The notes: generated by a model not told the origin, from the sequence alone. A stretch of DNA of 64,000 bases from Theobroma cacao (GCF_000208745.1 NC_030850.1:31874099-31938098), one strand, 5' to 3'. Shown: positions 37,603-49,590, counted from the stretch's first letter. Numbers and translations are program-made.

Positions 37603-37962
37603 TATTCCAAAACCTTCAATTTCTAAGCAGTCACCATTTCCTATCTCATCCTGTGACTTATAGCTTCTGTCAAGGTTGATAAAATTTTCTTCTCTCCTTG
37701 TTATATGATTGGAGCAAGCATTATCAATAAGCTAGGTATTTACTCTATTTAATTAATCAAGTTTCCTCACCATGAACAAAAGTCCATTTTCTTCTTCGTG
37801 TTGTTCCACCACCGTTGCTTTCTCTTCATTACACGTGCCTTTTTCCTTACAAACTTTTTCCATATGACCCATTTGGTTGCGTGATCTGTACTTAACATTG
37901 GGTTTAAACCAACAGGATTTTTCTAAATGATTTTCTTTTGCAATAAAGATAGAGAGGAAACT

Positions 37963-38020
37963 TTGCTTTGCCTTTTCCTGTCTTCCATTAGTTGCTTTGC
38001 CTTTTCCTGTCTTCCATTAG
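37963..38020. repeat. Perfect 29-bp tandem duplication inside gag
   Basis: 37963-37991 and 37992-38020 are identical 29-base copies. Since 29 is not a multiple of three, the duplication shifts the gag frame, which is why gag continues in a different frame left of about 38035. Confidence 0.9.
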
Positions 38021-38034
38021 TGTCTTTCTTTGCT

Positions 38035-38451
38035 TTATTTTTTGTCATAATCATTTTTCTTGAAATGACTGCTATTGCTGCCTTTTTCTTTTGCTTTAGC
38101 AACCAAAGCTCTTTCAATGGAATTTACTTGTCTTAGAGCTATTCGTTGGTCTTGGGCTTGAAGAGTATCAATCAACTCAGTTACTGAGAGTTGTGGCATA
38201 TCTTTGAAGTCCTCAAAAAAATAAATTTTGACTTCAAATTTTTTTGGTAGGCTCACAATAATTTTATAAACTATCTTTCTTTTAGTCAAGTTTTCTCCCA
38301 ACAATCTAAGTTGGTTAACAAATTTCGTAATTTCATTTATATAATCTTTGACACTTTCATCTTCTTTCATTCTTGATACTTCAAATGCTTTAAGTAGATT
38401 AAGAATTTGAATTTGCCTAGTCTTGTCGCTTCCATAAAATTCATCCTTCAA
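38035..38451 (-). pseudogene. Copia gag polyprotein fragment (UBN2-like)
   Basis: A 138-codon frame with the copia gag signature: an initial long helix region, KEDESVKDYINEITKFVNQL, then LTKRKIVYKIIVSLPKKFE and a C-terminal basic tail. The codons to the right of 38451 continue the gag N-terminus after a stop. The frame is broken on the other side by the 29-bp duplication. Confidence 0.75.
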
Positions 38452-38854
38452 TTTGTCTCAAGCCTCTTTGCTACCTCACAAGCCATGATCCTGATAAAAA
38501 TTATGTCGGACATAGTAGAGTAAATGCATGATAATACTTTAAATCTTTTAGAAACTTTTTCACTATGTTGTTTTAATTGGGTTATGTTGTTTCACTATGG
38601 TTGGGTTTGATTGTCTTAATTTCGAGAGTTTACCTCCTATTTCCACAATATCTCAGAAATTGAATATTTTAAAATAGATTTTTATTTTGACAGCCCAAAT
38701 TGAATAATTTTCACCTGAGAATATTGGAGCTGCAGTAGCAATAAAATTTGAGGATGCTATGAAAAGCTTTTGGTTGGTAATACTGTCTGGAATGTTAGAT
38801 ATTTATTTGACATATTTTGGTTTTAAGATGTTGGTAGTTTAAGCTCATTAAGGG

Positions 38855-38866
38855 GCTCTAATACCA
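38855..38866 (-). other. Retrotransposon primer-binding site
   Basis: TGGTATTAGAGC on the minus strand, one base from TGGTATCAGAGC, the canonical copia site complementary to initiator tRNA-Met. It directly follows the LTR terminal CA. Confidence 0.8.
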
Positions 38867-39335
38867 TGAGAAAGTTTGCTTTTTGATAAATATATCAAGT
38901 TAAAAATAAATCAAAAATTTTGATGGAGAGAGAATATATGAGAATAGTGAAGATAAAGAATAACACCCAGATATCTATATTCATAAAAAGTTTACCTTTT
39001 TAAAGGCAACTATTGGTTATTATATAATTACAAAGAGAAAACCATTGAATAAAAATCTAACAATAAACCAATGAAAAAATGAAACGTGGGCCCTATAACT
39101 ACTCCTATAGCAAATTCAAAGTACCGTTCTGACCCAAACACAATCAATAAGCGTTGTCTCTTGTAAAGAGCCACATTTTCTATATAAACTTGAAACATTA
39201 AAAACGATGCTATGTGAGTTAATGAATCACGTGACCCACTTATACGTGATTGTTTTCCTTCTCGCAACAAAAGACCACCTGGGGCAAATAACAGCGTTAA
39301 ATATATCTATGCACGATAGAACTCATTTTCTAACA
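38867..39335 (-). repeat. 5' LTR of the copia remnant
   Basis: On the minus strand it starts TGTTAGAAAATG and ends TTTCTCA immediately before the primer-binding site, giving the TG...CA ends of an LTR, about 469 bp. A Ty1-style pyrimidine-rich end and AT-rich core are visible. No matching 3' LTR is present in this window. Confidence 0.7.
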
Positions 39336-39397
39336 CATATAACTTTGAGTTGAGGGTGAAGGCTCCTTGCAAATCAAAGAGAGGAAATAGTTATTGG

Positions 39398-39837
39398 TTG
39401 GTCCATTCCTTCAAGATGGCTTTCTTTGTACTCAAATGGCACTTATCGTCGATCTGTTGAACTAAAGCTATAGGTGGTGTTCTTCAAAATTTTGCAAGTG
39501 AATGGCAAGGTGGATTCGCATTCCGGCTTGGGAAATGCACGGCTTATCGAACAAAACTTTGGGAGTATATCAGGGATTAAGCCTAGCTTGGGACTTGCAT
39601 CATCGAAAGATTGATCTTCAAGTTGACAATAAACTTGTGACACAAGCCATTACTTCCCAGTCGATTCATCCATGTTTCAGTTCGAACCTAATTCAGAGTC
39701 TACTTCATGGTCAATGGGATGTCCATGTTCGTCATGTTTTTAGAGAAAAAAATGTATTGACTGACTTTACTACGAACAAAGGTTTTTTTACAAATGAAGA
39801 ATTTACTTTTTTTGACAATCCGCTTATCAGAGTTTAA
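39398..39837 (+). pseudogene. LINE-type RNase H (RVT_3-like) remnant
   Basis: Pieces of the plant non-LTR retrotransposon RNase H domain appear in order but in different frames: W-SIPSRWLSLYSNGT near 39401, GGVLQNFASEWQGGFAF near 39475, then from 39564 VYQGLSLAWDLHHRKID, LQVDNKLVTQAI and WDVHVRHVFREKN. Active-site acids are partly lost and at least two frameshifts separate the pieces. It lies against the copia 5' LTR on the opposite strand. Confidence 0.7.
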
Positions 39838-41480
39838 ATCTTGATAATAAACGATGTAATAAGAGTTTATTTCTCTCAAATCATTAAATTGTAAATTTTA
39901 TTTTTCACATAAAAAAAATTGAGTGTATTTTGTCATCGCATAAACATTGTTGTGCTATAGCAAGACAATATTATTTACCGATCTAAAGAAATTAGTCTTG
40001 GAGGTTTATTATTTTTTAGCTATCTCTTCACAAAATAAGGTATTAGCCCCATTAAAGAAATCTGCCAACGAAACAAGAGGCACCAAATTGTTTATTACAG
40101 TTACGTTTGTTAAAGCTATTTATTTCTAAGATTTCTTTCACCTCAAACATTTATTAGGGCCACTTTAAGTGAATTGATTGAAGATTTTTCTGACCCCAAT
40201 TATTTGTGTGCAGTAAATATTTATAAGAACACATATATAGTAAAAGTATCTAAGAAATCCTTTTTCTTTTATTGTTACCATATCCTTCAGGATACAAGGA
40301 AGTAATTACCATATCTCCTATCATTAAATTCCAACTTTTTCACTTTTATTCCAATAATAATCATTGTAAAAAGTAAATCCAATAAAAGAAAGAGTCCATG
40401 GAAATTATATCTTTTCATATAATCGTAACAAAAAATTTTATTAGATTAGATCTATGGTCTATCACATATCATCGTAGTTTATATTTAAATATTCATTTTA
40501 TGATTTTAACATCATTTAGTATATTTATAGCTGACAATTTTTTTTCATAAAAAAAAAACATGCATGAATTATGTTATTCTTATACTATTGTATGACAAGT
40601 GCAAATTATGTTAAAAAAAAAAAAAGGACAGGGCCAAAATTAATATAATATTCCTCTTATCTCGAAGATTTTTTAGTGAAGTATACAATTCAATTTTTTT
40701 TTTGAAAGGTTATACAATTCAATTTAATGAATTATGTATGTAATTTATTATTTTCATTAAATTGAATATGAATATAATAAATTACATACATAATTATTCC
40801 ATCTATATATTGATCTAATTAAGGAGCCAATATAAATACAATACCTTTATAATTTCATATGTACTTGTGATTAACTCTTGTGTTATCCTCAACTCAACAT
40901 ATTTCCCGTTTGGGGGATTGCCCTGGTGTCGTGGTGTCATGAGGGCACCTTCAAAGGTTGTTCTCCTTGAACTGTGTCTTGATGTAACAAGGACAGTTAT
41001 TTCATAATAATATCGTATCAAATTTGTAATTAAACTGAATATGACAATATATTTGAATCGATATCTTTATAATTTTTGTCATTATCAATATGAATTATGT
41101 TTAAAAAAAAACATATAGATTATTATTTTCCTCAATTAATCAGCTCTTTTTTCTGTTTCTTACAAAGTTACAGCAATGCTGTTCCAAGATCTTAAATATT
41201 ACCGTGTGCTGGTGCTTCTGTTGACATTTATTTTTTTTTTCTTTTGCATGAAGCCCACATGCCTTGCTTCTATTAATCAAACTTGAATGCAGCTTAGCTA
41301 GTTCTATTTTCACATGCCGACGTTGATTTCTTCTTTTCTTACCTTAATTGATTCCCTTTAATCTTTGACCCTCTATTTAAGCATTATCATTATGAAAAAA
41401 TATCCAAAAAGAATTCCTAATTAAATCTTTGACTGATTATTGAGCAAACAAAGGTCTGTATCTTGGCTTTCCATAAGAGT
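39838..41480. other. AT-rich intergenic region upstream of CKI1
   Basis: Low-complexity A/T-rich DNA. A short less AT-rich island near 40890-40990 yields a minus-strand frame (40815-41021) that I do not recognise. No RNA gene or clear repeat structure is supported. Confidence 0.45.
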
Positions 41481-41481
41481 G

Positions 41482-41489
41482 TATAAAAG
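41482..41489 (+). promoter_or_regulatory. TATA box of the CKI1-like gene (candidate)
   Basis: TATAAAAG lies about 180 bp before a likely leader exon that ends at a CAG/GTTCTC donor (41668). A leader intron of about 1.3 kb (41668-43004, acceptor ATGCAG) would join it to the coding exon at 43036. Confidence 0.5.
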
Positions 41490-41686
41490 AGCTTAAATTC
41501 TTGTGATCAAAGAATAAAAGTCACATAAATCTAATTTCTTCAACATCGATCATAGACACGAAAGAAGAAAAAAAACATATTCACTCCCACAGAAGTAATA
41601 AGTCGCCATAGATATCCTTCCCCGGCTCCATCCTCATCACCCTTTGATGGTGTAATCATCTCTCAGGTTCTCATCTTTTTCTCCCA

Positions 41687-41687
<1 letters not shown>

Positions 41688-41720
<33 letters not shown>
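41688..41720 (+). repeat. (CT)n microsatellite
   Basis: About 15 CT units followed by a T run, within the inferred leader intron of the CKI1-like gene. Confidence 0.9.
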
Positions 41721-41730
<10 letters not shown>

Positions 41731-42029
41731 TTTGCTACATATATATGCTTAATCTTATTCAAAGTTGAAAGTGGAATTTTCACAGTGGTTGCCTTTGAAA
41801 TAAAAAAAAAAAAAATTGACTTATTGGTTTAATGCGATATTGCTCTCAATTGGAGAAAAACTAAGATATTAGCTCTAGACAATTAGGAGACTCAAGCAGC
41901 TTCTTGAAAGCATCATAGTCCAGAAGGTTAAATTCCCCGCTTTGTTTTCTTTTCTCCAATTCTCTCATTGCATCGTTTGGCCTTATCCTCTAGTGCCTTG
42001 TTTCGAGTTGATTCGAAAGATGTTCATGG

Positions 42030-42608
42030 GATAAATAGGAGTAAAATTATTCCTTTTTTTTGGTGAGAAGAAAGGGTTGTTGTAAGCCTTTTCAATTATT
42101 TTAATAATAGAACCATATATTTTAGTTTAATATTTTATCTTTAGATGGTTGAATAATACAGGTCTTCCAAAGTGTAATGGCATCGCTTCCAATTTTTTAT
42201 TTTTTTTTCATAAAATAAGGTCTTATGTAGGTGCCAAAATGGTAATATAAATTTGGGGAAGTGGCAAGAAAAGGAAAACCATAAAGGGGAAGATGCTCAG
42301 CAAATTTAACCAAGTTATTACTCACACTAGGTTACAAAAGAATGAAAAAGATTCAACAACGTTTTGAAGTCAACTATTGAACTTTTCCCCCTAGATATTT
42401 AAATTTTTAGACCCTTTAAAAAACAAATATAATACTAATTAATACCCTATACCATAGAAAATAAGAAAAACTAATTAATATATAAAGCAGGCTAATTAAC
42501 TAACTTAAATCTATATAAAATCACCATTAAACTCATTAAAAATACAACAAAATTACCAAAAAATTCTTTAATTCAAGCATCTTCTTTCCATGTTGCGCGA
42601 ACCTCTCT
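42030..42608. repeat. Interspersed repeat family, copy A
   Basis: This sequence is closely similar, in the same orientation, to 62608-63270. Shared landmarks include GAGAAGAAAGG-TTGTTGTAAGCC, TTTTCAATTATTTT, ACTCATTAAAAATA and TTCAAGCATC-CTTTCCATG. Copy A lacks roughly 50 bases present in copy B after CAGCAAATTT. It lies in the inferred leader intron of the CKI1-like gene. No coding capacity is visible. It may be an LTR or other non-autonomous transposon piece. Confidence 0.8.
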
Positions 42609-43035
42609 ATGCTAACCGAAAAGTATATAATTATGTCTTTCTTGTTCATGGGACTTGTTAAAAAGTCTCAATTGGTGAATCTCCTATAATTAAGGAAAAA
42701 AATATAATGAGATTGCTTTTTATACGAATTTAAGTTTAATGTAAAAAAAAGGGGGGGAAAAACAGATTTGCTAATTTACCAAGGTTAAATGTACGAAGTA
42801 AGAGTAGGTTAAAGGAAAAAAAAAATAAGGTCAAGTTTAAATTAATTAACCAAAGAGAGAAACCCTACTGCATATATATAATTGTCTGAAATGGAAAAGA
42901 GAAGAAAATTTGAAGTTTCTTATGATCTTTTTATGAGAAAGAATTAATTTTGCTTGTTATTATTTACGAATTAAAATTTTCTTCTATTTTTTATGACAAT
43001 GCAGAATTATTGAATAGTCGCTTGATAATGATCTA

Positions 43036-46000
43036 ATGAAGCTCAGCACATTCATAGTAGCACGACCAATTTTTGTCTTCATTTCCTTGGTAATCTCTAG
43101 AATCTTATTTTGCTGCTAAAATTGTCGACCAATTTTCCTTTTCATTCATCATCCTTAGTAATTCATCAAGTATCAGCATGTAAATTTTCTTAATTGTTGT
43201 ATTGTTTGATTAACGCTTTCACAGTAAGATTATGATACGTCTAGTCATGAATTTGATAGGGAAATCGTATTCCACTTTTCACCATCATAATCTACTATTA
43301 AGTTCATCATTGATGCTTGCATTAGGTATAATTTTTCCACGTAGATATGCGTCTTCGACCTGTGGTCCTCTGGAGAATCTCTAATTCACAAGTCTTCAAT
43401 GCAGGCATTGCTGATATTGCTCCTTTCAAGTTTAGTGATCTCATGTTGGTACAAAATAACCAGACGAATTGAAGATAATGTAGATTTGAACACCCAAAAC
43501 TTATATTCTGGATTGCTATATGAAATTGAGAGCATAGCAAATTTGGTGCACCCACTGAATTCATCTGCTACGAAGTTAGCAAGACTTTTGAGTAGGTCCG
43601 TCAACCAAAGTGAAATCTCCTTCAATGAGATTGAGACTAAGGTAAGTATCCATCTACCATTTTTCTTGATATCGAAAAAAACAAAGAGATACATATATAT
43701 ATATACACATATAATAATTAGGATTCATGCATTATTGTTACAGGTGGCTCCTATATTATTTCAAGCATTGTCAACAATTCCTTACATATCACAAATTTCA
43801 TATGTTGGATTAGACGGCCTCTTGTTTTCCTACTATATTGATGGCAATCAAACTCTGTCAATCTACGCCAACTCTTCATTGTCCTCCAATTCGAGTTCTG
43901 TGAAAGAACGAAAGAAGAATGTTTGGTACAAACAACCGGTGGATGATAACTCAGGAAAGCTCTATGGAGAAGCTGTTAGATCCCATTCTTTAGATGTTGT
44001 CAACACGAGCTGGTTTCAAACAACATTGAATGATTCGAAGGGATATTCTTCTGTCGAAAAAGGATGGAATAGTGCAGGCGATCCTTTGTTTCTTAACAGT
44101 GCTAGCATACATGGAAGAGGTGTTGTCTCCTTAGCATTTCCAGTTAAAAGATTAACTGATATCTATGCTGGTATAGATCTTTATGGTGGAAGCTTAAGCT
44201 TGGCTACAAAGGATGGGAAAATGCTGGTAGATGGAATCCCGAACACCAAACTGATTTCTGTTAATAACTCCATTGCCTTGCAGTTTACGAAGCTGGATGG
44301 TGAAGTAGTTTACGCTCAAAATTTTACATGCACGCCTAGAAATGACACATCAGCAACCTATATAATGGACATTGGTGAAAAAAAGTACTGTGTTCATTGT
44401 TCGCCTGTTGAAATTTCAGGAGTGCAATCGGTATGTTCCAAATATTCACATAAGAAGTTTATTCCTTCAATAAAATTCATCCATGAGTACAATTTCGTTT
44501 TCTAGGTTATTTTTTTATGGTAATTACATTTTATTTGGTGGTATAAAATACCTTTTTTAGACAAATATATACTTTGGGCAATGTCTAATTATTTCATGAT
44601 CAAAGCACATTCTAATTACAAGGGAAAGAATCAAAGGCTTTCAAGATTATGCTTGATGTTGATGTAGTTTCTTGCTCTTATAGGGTCAAAAACATTTCAG
44701 AGAATAGAATTAATTAATGAAGGAAAAACAACATATCATACGCATAAAGCATTCATTTTAGCTAGTGTTTAATAACAATCATTAGTTTGGTTTCAGGTAT
44801 ATGCATTGGCTTTGCCTCATGAAGGATTAGTAAGCCTTGTTCACATGAACAGCAAGCTTTCTCTCATTCTTCTTGTAGTAATGATTGTCATGGTGATGAT
44901 CTCCATTTTTAGTTTTGTGCTCTTAATGGTCAGAACGGCGGAAAGGAAGATGTGCTTGCATGCCAAGCTCATAAAACAAATGGAAGCAACTCAACAAGCT
45001 GAGAGAAAAAGTATGAACAAGAGTCTTGCCTTGGCTGGTGCAAGCCATGATATTCGTGCATCATTGGCGGGCATTACTGGTTTAATAGATTTATGCCTCA
45101 CAGATGCAGCTCCTCGTTCTGATTTCGAGGCATATTTAAAACAAATGCGTAACTGTGCACAGGATCTATTAGGTAATTCAGTTGGCTTTTGTTGACAATC
45201 TCTTCTTCTGTCTTCACAAACTTTTTAGTTATCTCTTATTTTGCCTCAGTATTAACTGCTCAAAAGTTTTCAGGCTTACTAAATTCTATACTTGATACAA
45301 GCAAAATTGAAGCTGGCATGATGAATTTGGAAGAAGAGGAATTCAATTTGGCCGAACTACTTGAACACTTAGTTGATTTGTATCATCCTGTGGGTATGAA
45401 AAAAGGTATAGATGTGGTTTTGGACCCTTGTGATGGATCTGTTATCAAGTTTTCCCAAGTGAAAGGTGATAGAGGGAAACTCATGCAAATATTAAGTAAT
45501 TTACTGAGCAATGCTGTTAAATTTACTCCTGAAGGACATGTATCTCTTAGAGCTTGGGTCCAAAAGCCTGATATTGAAAGTGCAATACTTGCTTCTGGCC
45601 GGAATGGCCTGCACAAGTATTTATCCTGCTTGTTTCACAATATCAATGAAGCGCGCAGTGACATGGAAGTGATAACTGCAGTTAGACAGAATCCTAATTC
45701 CATGGAGTTTGTGTTCGAGGTGGATGATACAGGTAAAGGGATTCCCAAAGAGAAGCAACAATCTGTTTTTGAAAACTTTGTTCAGGTCAAAGAAACAGCC
45801 ACTGGACAAGTAGGCACTGGCTTAGGTCTTGGTATTGTTCAATCTCTGGTAAGTCACAAATTAGTTTTATTGTGTTGGTGAGATAACTTTTAAGTTTGTC
45901 TTATTACTAATTCAGGGCTTTAACTTCTTCTAAGGTACGTCTATTGGGTGGAGAGATTGGAATTGTTGATAAAGAGATTGGTGAAAAGGGGTCTTGCTTC

Positions 46001-47533
46001 AGATTCAATGTTTTCTTCACTACAATGGAGACTTCCTCCAGCGGAACGGAAGGGGAAAAGGAGTCTCAAGGTGATCCCATGTTGGGTGGCACGCAACAAC
46101 ATTCAGGGTTGACCATCCACACTCCTAGTCCTAGCTCGACCGTTCGAACTTCGAGTCCCAGACTTCCCATTCGTAGTCCAAGTACCAAGTTGGAGGGATC
46201 TCAAGTTGTTCTCTTGATACAGTCTGATGAGCGACGAAGAATTTCACAAAAATTTATGGAGAGTCTTGGAATAAGTGTATTGGTTGTAGATCGATGGGAG
46301 AGTCTTCCTTCTGCACTCAAGAAGATAAAATCCAAGCTAATATCCTCTCACCATTCTTCAAGGAGATTAGATTTGAGTTCCAGAAGTGACATTTCTAGTA
46401 CAAGTTCCAAGGATATGCCTCTAAGTGCCATGGACGGGACAGAGCATAAGTTACCTTTGAACAAACGGAGAGGTGCACCAAGCTTCATACTACTTGTGAT
46501 TGATGCCAACGCAGGACCATTTTCAGAACTCTGGAGGGTTGTGTCTGAATTTCGAAGAGGCCTTCACGGTATATGTTTTAAGGTTGTTTGGTTAGACAAA
46601 CCAACTTCACGTAGCATCAATTCTATAAGCCTCGAAAAGGAGAGGCTTGATCCTGATGATGAAATTTTGTTGCAACCTTTTCATGGTTCTCGTTTGTATC
46701 AAGTGATTAAACTTCTTCCAGAATTTGGAGGTACCTTGTCACAGGGAATTTCAGCTAATCTAGAAAGTTCATCAGCGACAAAGAATTCTTACATCACAGC
46801 AAGGTCAAGAAATCCTCTACATAATGAAGAGATACAGGAAGCTGCTAGCTCAAGCGATGAACGATATAGACAGAAAGGCTTCTCATCTGCTCCAGCTCAC
46901 ACTCATGTTAGGTTGAACTCAAAAATATCCCCAATTCATCAACTTGGACAGACTGAAATGAAAACAGATGGTGCTGAGTCAAGTACCAAGCAGCCCTTGA
47001 GTGGGAAAAGAATCTTGATTGCAGAAGATAGCACACTGTTAGGCAAACTTGCTACAGTTATTGTTAGACGGCTTGGTGCTAATGCTGAGCACTGTGAAAA
47101 TGGAGAGGAAGCTTTAAAACTAGTTTGCAATGGTCTTAAAGATCAGAGAAATGATGGAGGTCATTATGTTCTTCCTTATGACTATATATTAATGGATTGT
47201 GAGGTAATTTATATGATTTCTTACTATTGCATAATTTTTATGTCTGGTCATGATTCGACATGCATGGTAGCTTGATAATCTAATGGGATATGCTCTTTTG
47301 GTCTGTGTTTGCGGTAGATGCCGATTATGAATGGATATGAAGCAACAAGACGGATTAGAAATGAGGAGAGACGTTATGGTGTTCACATCCCAATCATCGC
47401 ACTAACTGCTCATACATCAGGTGTGGAGGCAAGCAACACACTTCAAGCTGGAATGGATGCTCATTTGGGCAAACCTTTGAATGCAGAAGAACTGATGGAA
47501 GCCATTGAAAACATCCACCACAAAAGGATGTAG
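43036..47533 (+). CDS. CKI1-like hybrid sensor histidine kinase
   Basis: Six coding exons (43036-43089, 43405-43641, 43744-44430, 44797-45172 joined to 45274-45848, 45935-47203, 47318-47533; seven segments counting each) encode 1137 residues, close to Arabidopsis CKI1. A first membrane segment at about 18-35 (ALLILLLSSLVIS) precedes an extracytoplasmic domain of about 300 residues rich in N-glycosylation sequons; a second membrane segment lies at about 346-370. The kinase has the H box ASHDIR (His410), N box NLLSNAVKFT, G1 DDTGKGI, F box FENFVQ and G2 GTGLGLGI. The receiver carries the ED pair in IAEDS, phospho-acceptor Asp1064 (LMDCE) and Lys1118 (GKP). CKI1 feeds the cytokinin phosphorelay independently of cytokinin binding (no CHASE domain is present) and is needed in the female gametophyte. 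AATAAA follows at 47772. Confidence 0.94.
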
Positions 47534-48154
47534 TGATACATTTGGCCAGTAAATTTAGAGAATATAGAAATAGAAATATATTTTTAAATGAATTTTTTGA
47601 GTGCACAAACAGCAGCGAAAATGATTCGAATCTTTTGATGCTGAGATTAAGATAGGCAAGTATGAAACTCTTTGAACAGATGGATTGGTTAGTACAATTT
47701 GCAGTAAACGAAGGGGGATTGAGCAATGCTTTTGGTTTTTCACAGTTTCACTTTCGAAATTAAAATCCAACAATAAATTTATTCACCTCATTTCACCTAA
47801 AAATTGTAATTCTTGCTCTTTTATGAACAAAACAACCATAAGGCTAACTCTTTCCTAACAGGAGATGCGTGATAAAAATTTCACAAATCAAACTATAAAA
47901 GGGAGAATTCAAATAAACAAGTTCATAGAAATGCTATACAATCACAAACCAAATTTCAAGATAATTATGTCATGCATAATTAAAAACTTCCATGCTCCAA
48001 AACTTGGTCTTTACCATTTCCAAATCTATTCCACAAAGCATTTGGTCAACACAATGTTTAAAATAGTTGACTCACCCTTATATTCAATAACCCAAGGAGA
48101 GCTTGAACACTAAAAAAATTCCATACATATTTTTGGAGCAATACAGAGCTAGTG
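47534..48154. other. Convergent spacer after CKI1-like gene
   Basis: 3' UTR of the CKI1-like gene (AATAAA at 47772-47777) and of the following minus-strand gene. Nothing else is seen; the plus frame 47865-48113 has no recognised similarity. Confidence 0.55.
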
Positions 48155-48412
48155 CTAATTTATCTTTGCTTTCTTCGACCTGACATTAGGCTTCTTGGGT
48201 ACTTCTTCCTCGTCTTCAGAAGAGCTCACAACCAATTCATCAGGGACATCATTGGGAACATTGTGTTTGGTGATGAATTCCCTCAATATGCTCATGCTTT
48301 CTTCTTTCATTGAAGACAGCTGCTCAGAGAGAGCACCATCCTTTTTGGCATTCACCGTATAAAATTCAGAACCAAGCCGAAGTGTGGCTTTAACCTGGGG
48401 TTGAGCTTCCAT
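48155..48412 (-). CDS. Small acidic conserved plant protein, possibly a GON7-like KEOPS subunit
   Basis: An 85-residue single coding exon. I start at MEAQPQV rather than 16 codons upstream, because the sequence before it (TTTGTAG/AGATTG) looks like the acceptor of a leader intron (about 48424-48836, donor CAG/GTAACG). The protein is a short N-terminal region (VKATLRLGSEFYTV), a helix (LSEQLSSMKEESMSIL), then an acidic SSSEDEEE stretch and a basic tail ending KKAKIN, which may be a nuclear signal. Size and acidic C-terminus resemble Gon7, the small disordered subunit of the KEOPS complex that makes tRNA t6A; this is a low-confidence suggestion. A telobox lies 540 bp upstream, close to the inferred first exon. 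Confidence 0.75.
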   Translation of the reverse strand: MEAQPQVKATLRLGSEFYTVNAKKDGALSEQLSSMKEESMSILREFITKHNVPNDVPDELVVSSSEDEEEVPKKPNVRSKKAKIN

Positions 48413-48948
48413 TACCACAATCTCTACAAAATTTAGGCAATTCAGAAAATTAGAATTCAATCAAGGCAAGCAGAAAATTAGTAACCCGGTAGCCTTTCAA
48501 AAGGAAATCCAGCTTATTTTTAATTTCTTTGTCTTTAAGCCATAAATCAGTGCTTGGGTCCTCCCTATAACTAGAACAGAGGAGAGTAGGTTCCTTCCCT
48601 TGGTTTTGGACTAGCCTTATTTTTCTGTTTCTTTTTTCAAGTATTTAGTGCTCCAGCTCCTGAGCTGAAAAGTTTCTATGGCATGAATTATTCTAAAAAA
48701 GTGATAATACTAGGAGATAACTGCTAACTACTATCATTTGTTCTACCATTACCCCTATCATATGTAGTAAACATTTAGCTGAAAAGACAAAGAAGAAAAA
48801 AGGAAAACTTTGAGGAGAAAGAGGATAATCCGTTACCTGAGAATCTCCAAGCCGTAGCCCTTCTTTTTGTACTTCTTTTGGGTTGCGCTCTCTCTGTTTC
48901 TCTCCGCTGTTTCAGGAGGATTTGCGCTTAAGCGTTTCGTCTTTTGAT

Positions 48949-48957
48949 TTAGGGTTT
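48949..48957 (-). promoter_or_regulatory. Telobox upstream of the small acidic gene
   Basis: TTAGGGTTT, that is AAACCCTAA on the minus strand, at the likely transcription start region of the gene at 48155-48412. Confidence 0.6.
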
Positions 48958-49543
48958 TGACTTTGTTGAAACGACGTCATTTTGACTTCTTTTGATTTAC
49001 GGGTTTGGGTCCTCTGAAATCCCTTCAACTGAGTCTCCGTGTATCATTTTTTCTTTTAAATTTTTTATTTAAACATCCGAATATTTGATTTAATAATTTA
49101 TACATGTTTTATTTTTATAATTCGGGAACAGTTTTCAGCTCTGGACTCTGTTTAGAATGTAGTCCTCTTAGTTGTTCAATTCTTCTTTTTTTTTCTTTCT
49201 TAATGCTTAATAAACTTATTTACAACAATTTGCCAATGTCAACTGGCAGATATCCATGCAAAAAAGCTGAGGACAAAGAAAAGAAAAATGGAAAACATGA
49301 ATCCTTACATTACATCCTTCCAAGAAATAACAGTTCCAATTTCTTTCTGAAGATGAAGTAAATGGTACTTTCGTCTTGGTCTTCACCAAAAAGAGAACAC
49401 TCCCAAATAATTGATAACTACAAGAAAATTGTTCTAAATTGTAAATCTAAGGATTAGACTTGGTTGATAAGAGAACAAGCCAAAAAAAGCAGAACTTTAA
49501 CTGGGGAAAATATAAACCTAAAAAAAAAAAAACCAAAAGGGAC

Positions 49544-49590
49544 TGTTGTAGAATCAGGAGAAATGTATGCCAGCCTTGTTAAACATTAAT
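49544..49590 (-). pseudogene. Duplicated 3' end of DIM1A
   Basis: On the minus strand this piece reads the last codons of DIM1A again ([10 protein letters not shown] followed by a stop, TGA) with a few synonymous or UTR changes compared with 49861-49903. It is a diverged tandem duplication of the gene's 3' terminus and early 3' UTR, lying about 310 bp downstream of the real stop. Upstream exon sequence is absent, so it cannot be a gene. Confidence 0.75.

Larger units (their letters stand above)
37200..39335 (-). mobile_element. Degenerate Ty1/copia LTR retrotransposon (5' part)
   Basis: On the minus strand a 5' LTR (38867-39335), a primer-binding site (38855-38866), gag (about 38035-38760), a degenerate zinc-knuckle region near 37860, a protease-like remnant near 37690-37735 and a GAG-pre-integrase-like segment (37381-37602) follow in the copia order. 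The protease DSG triad is degraded to an IDNACSNH reading. The knuckle has lost cysteines. The element contains stops and frameshifts and breaks off before integrase, reverse transcriptase and the 3' LTR. It is an old truncated copy that cannot move by itself. Confidence 0.8.

Noticed and set aside
40815..41021. 68-codon minus-strand ORF in a GC-richer island
   Set aside because: The middle (GALMTPRHQGNPPNG) looks protein-like, but both ends are AT-rich noise and I recognise no family or secreted-peptide motif.
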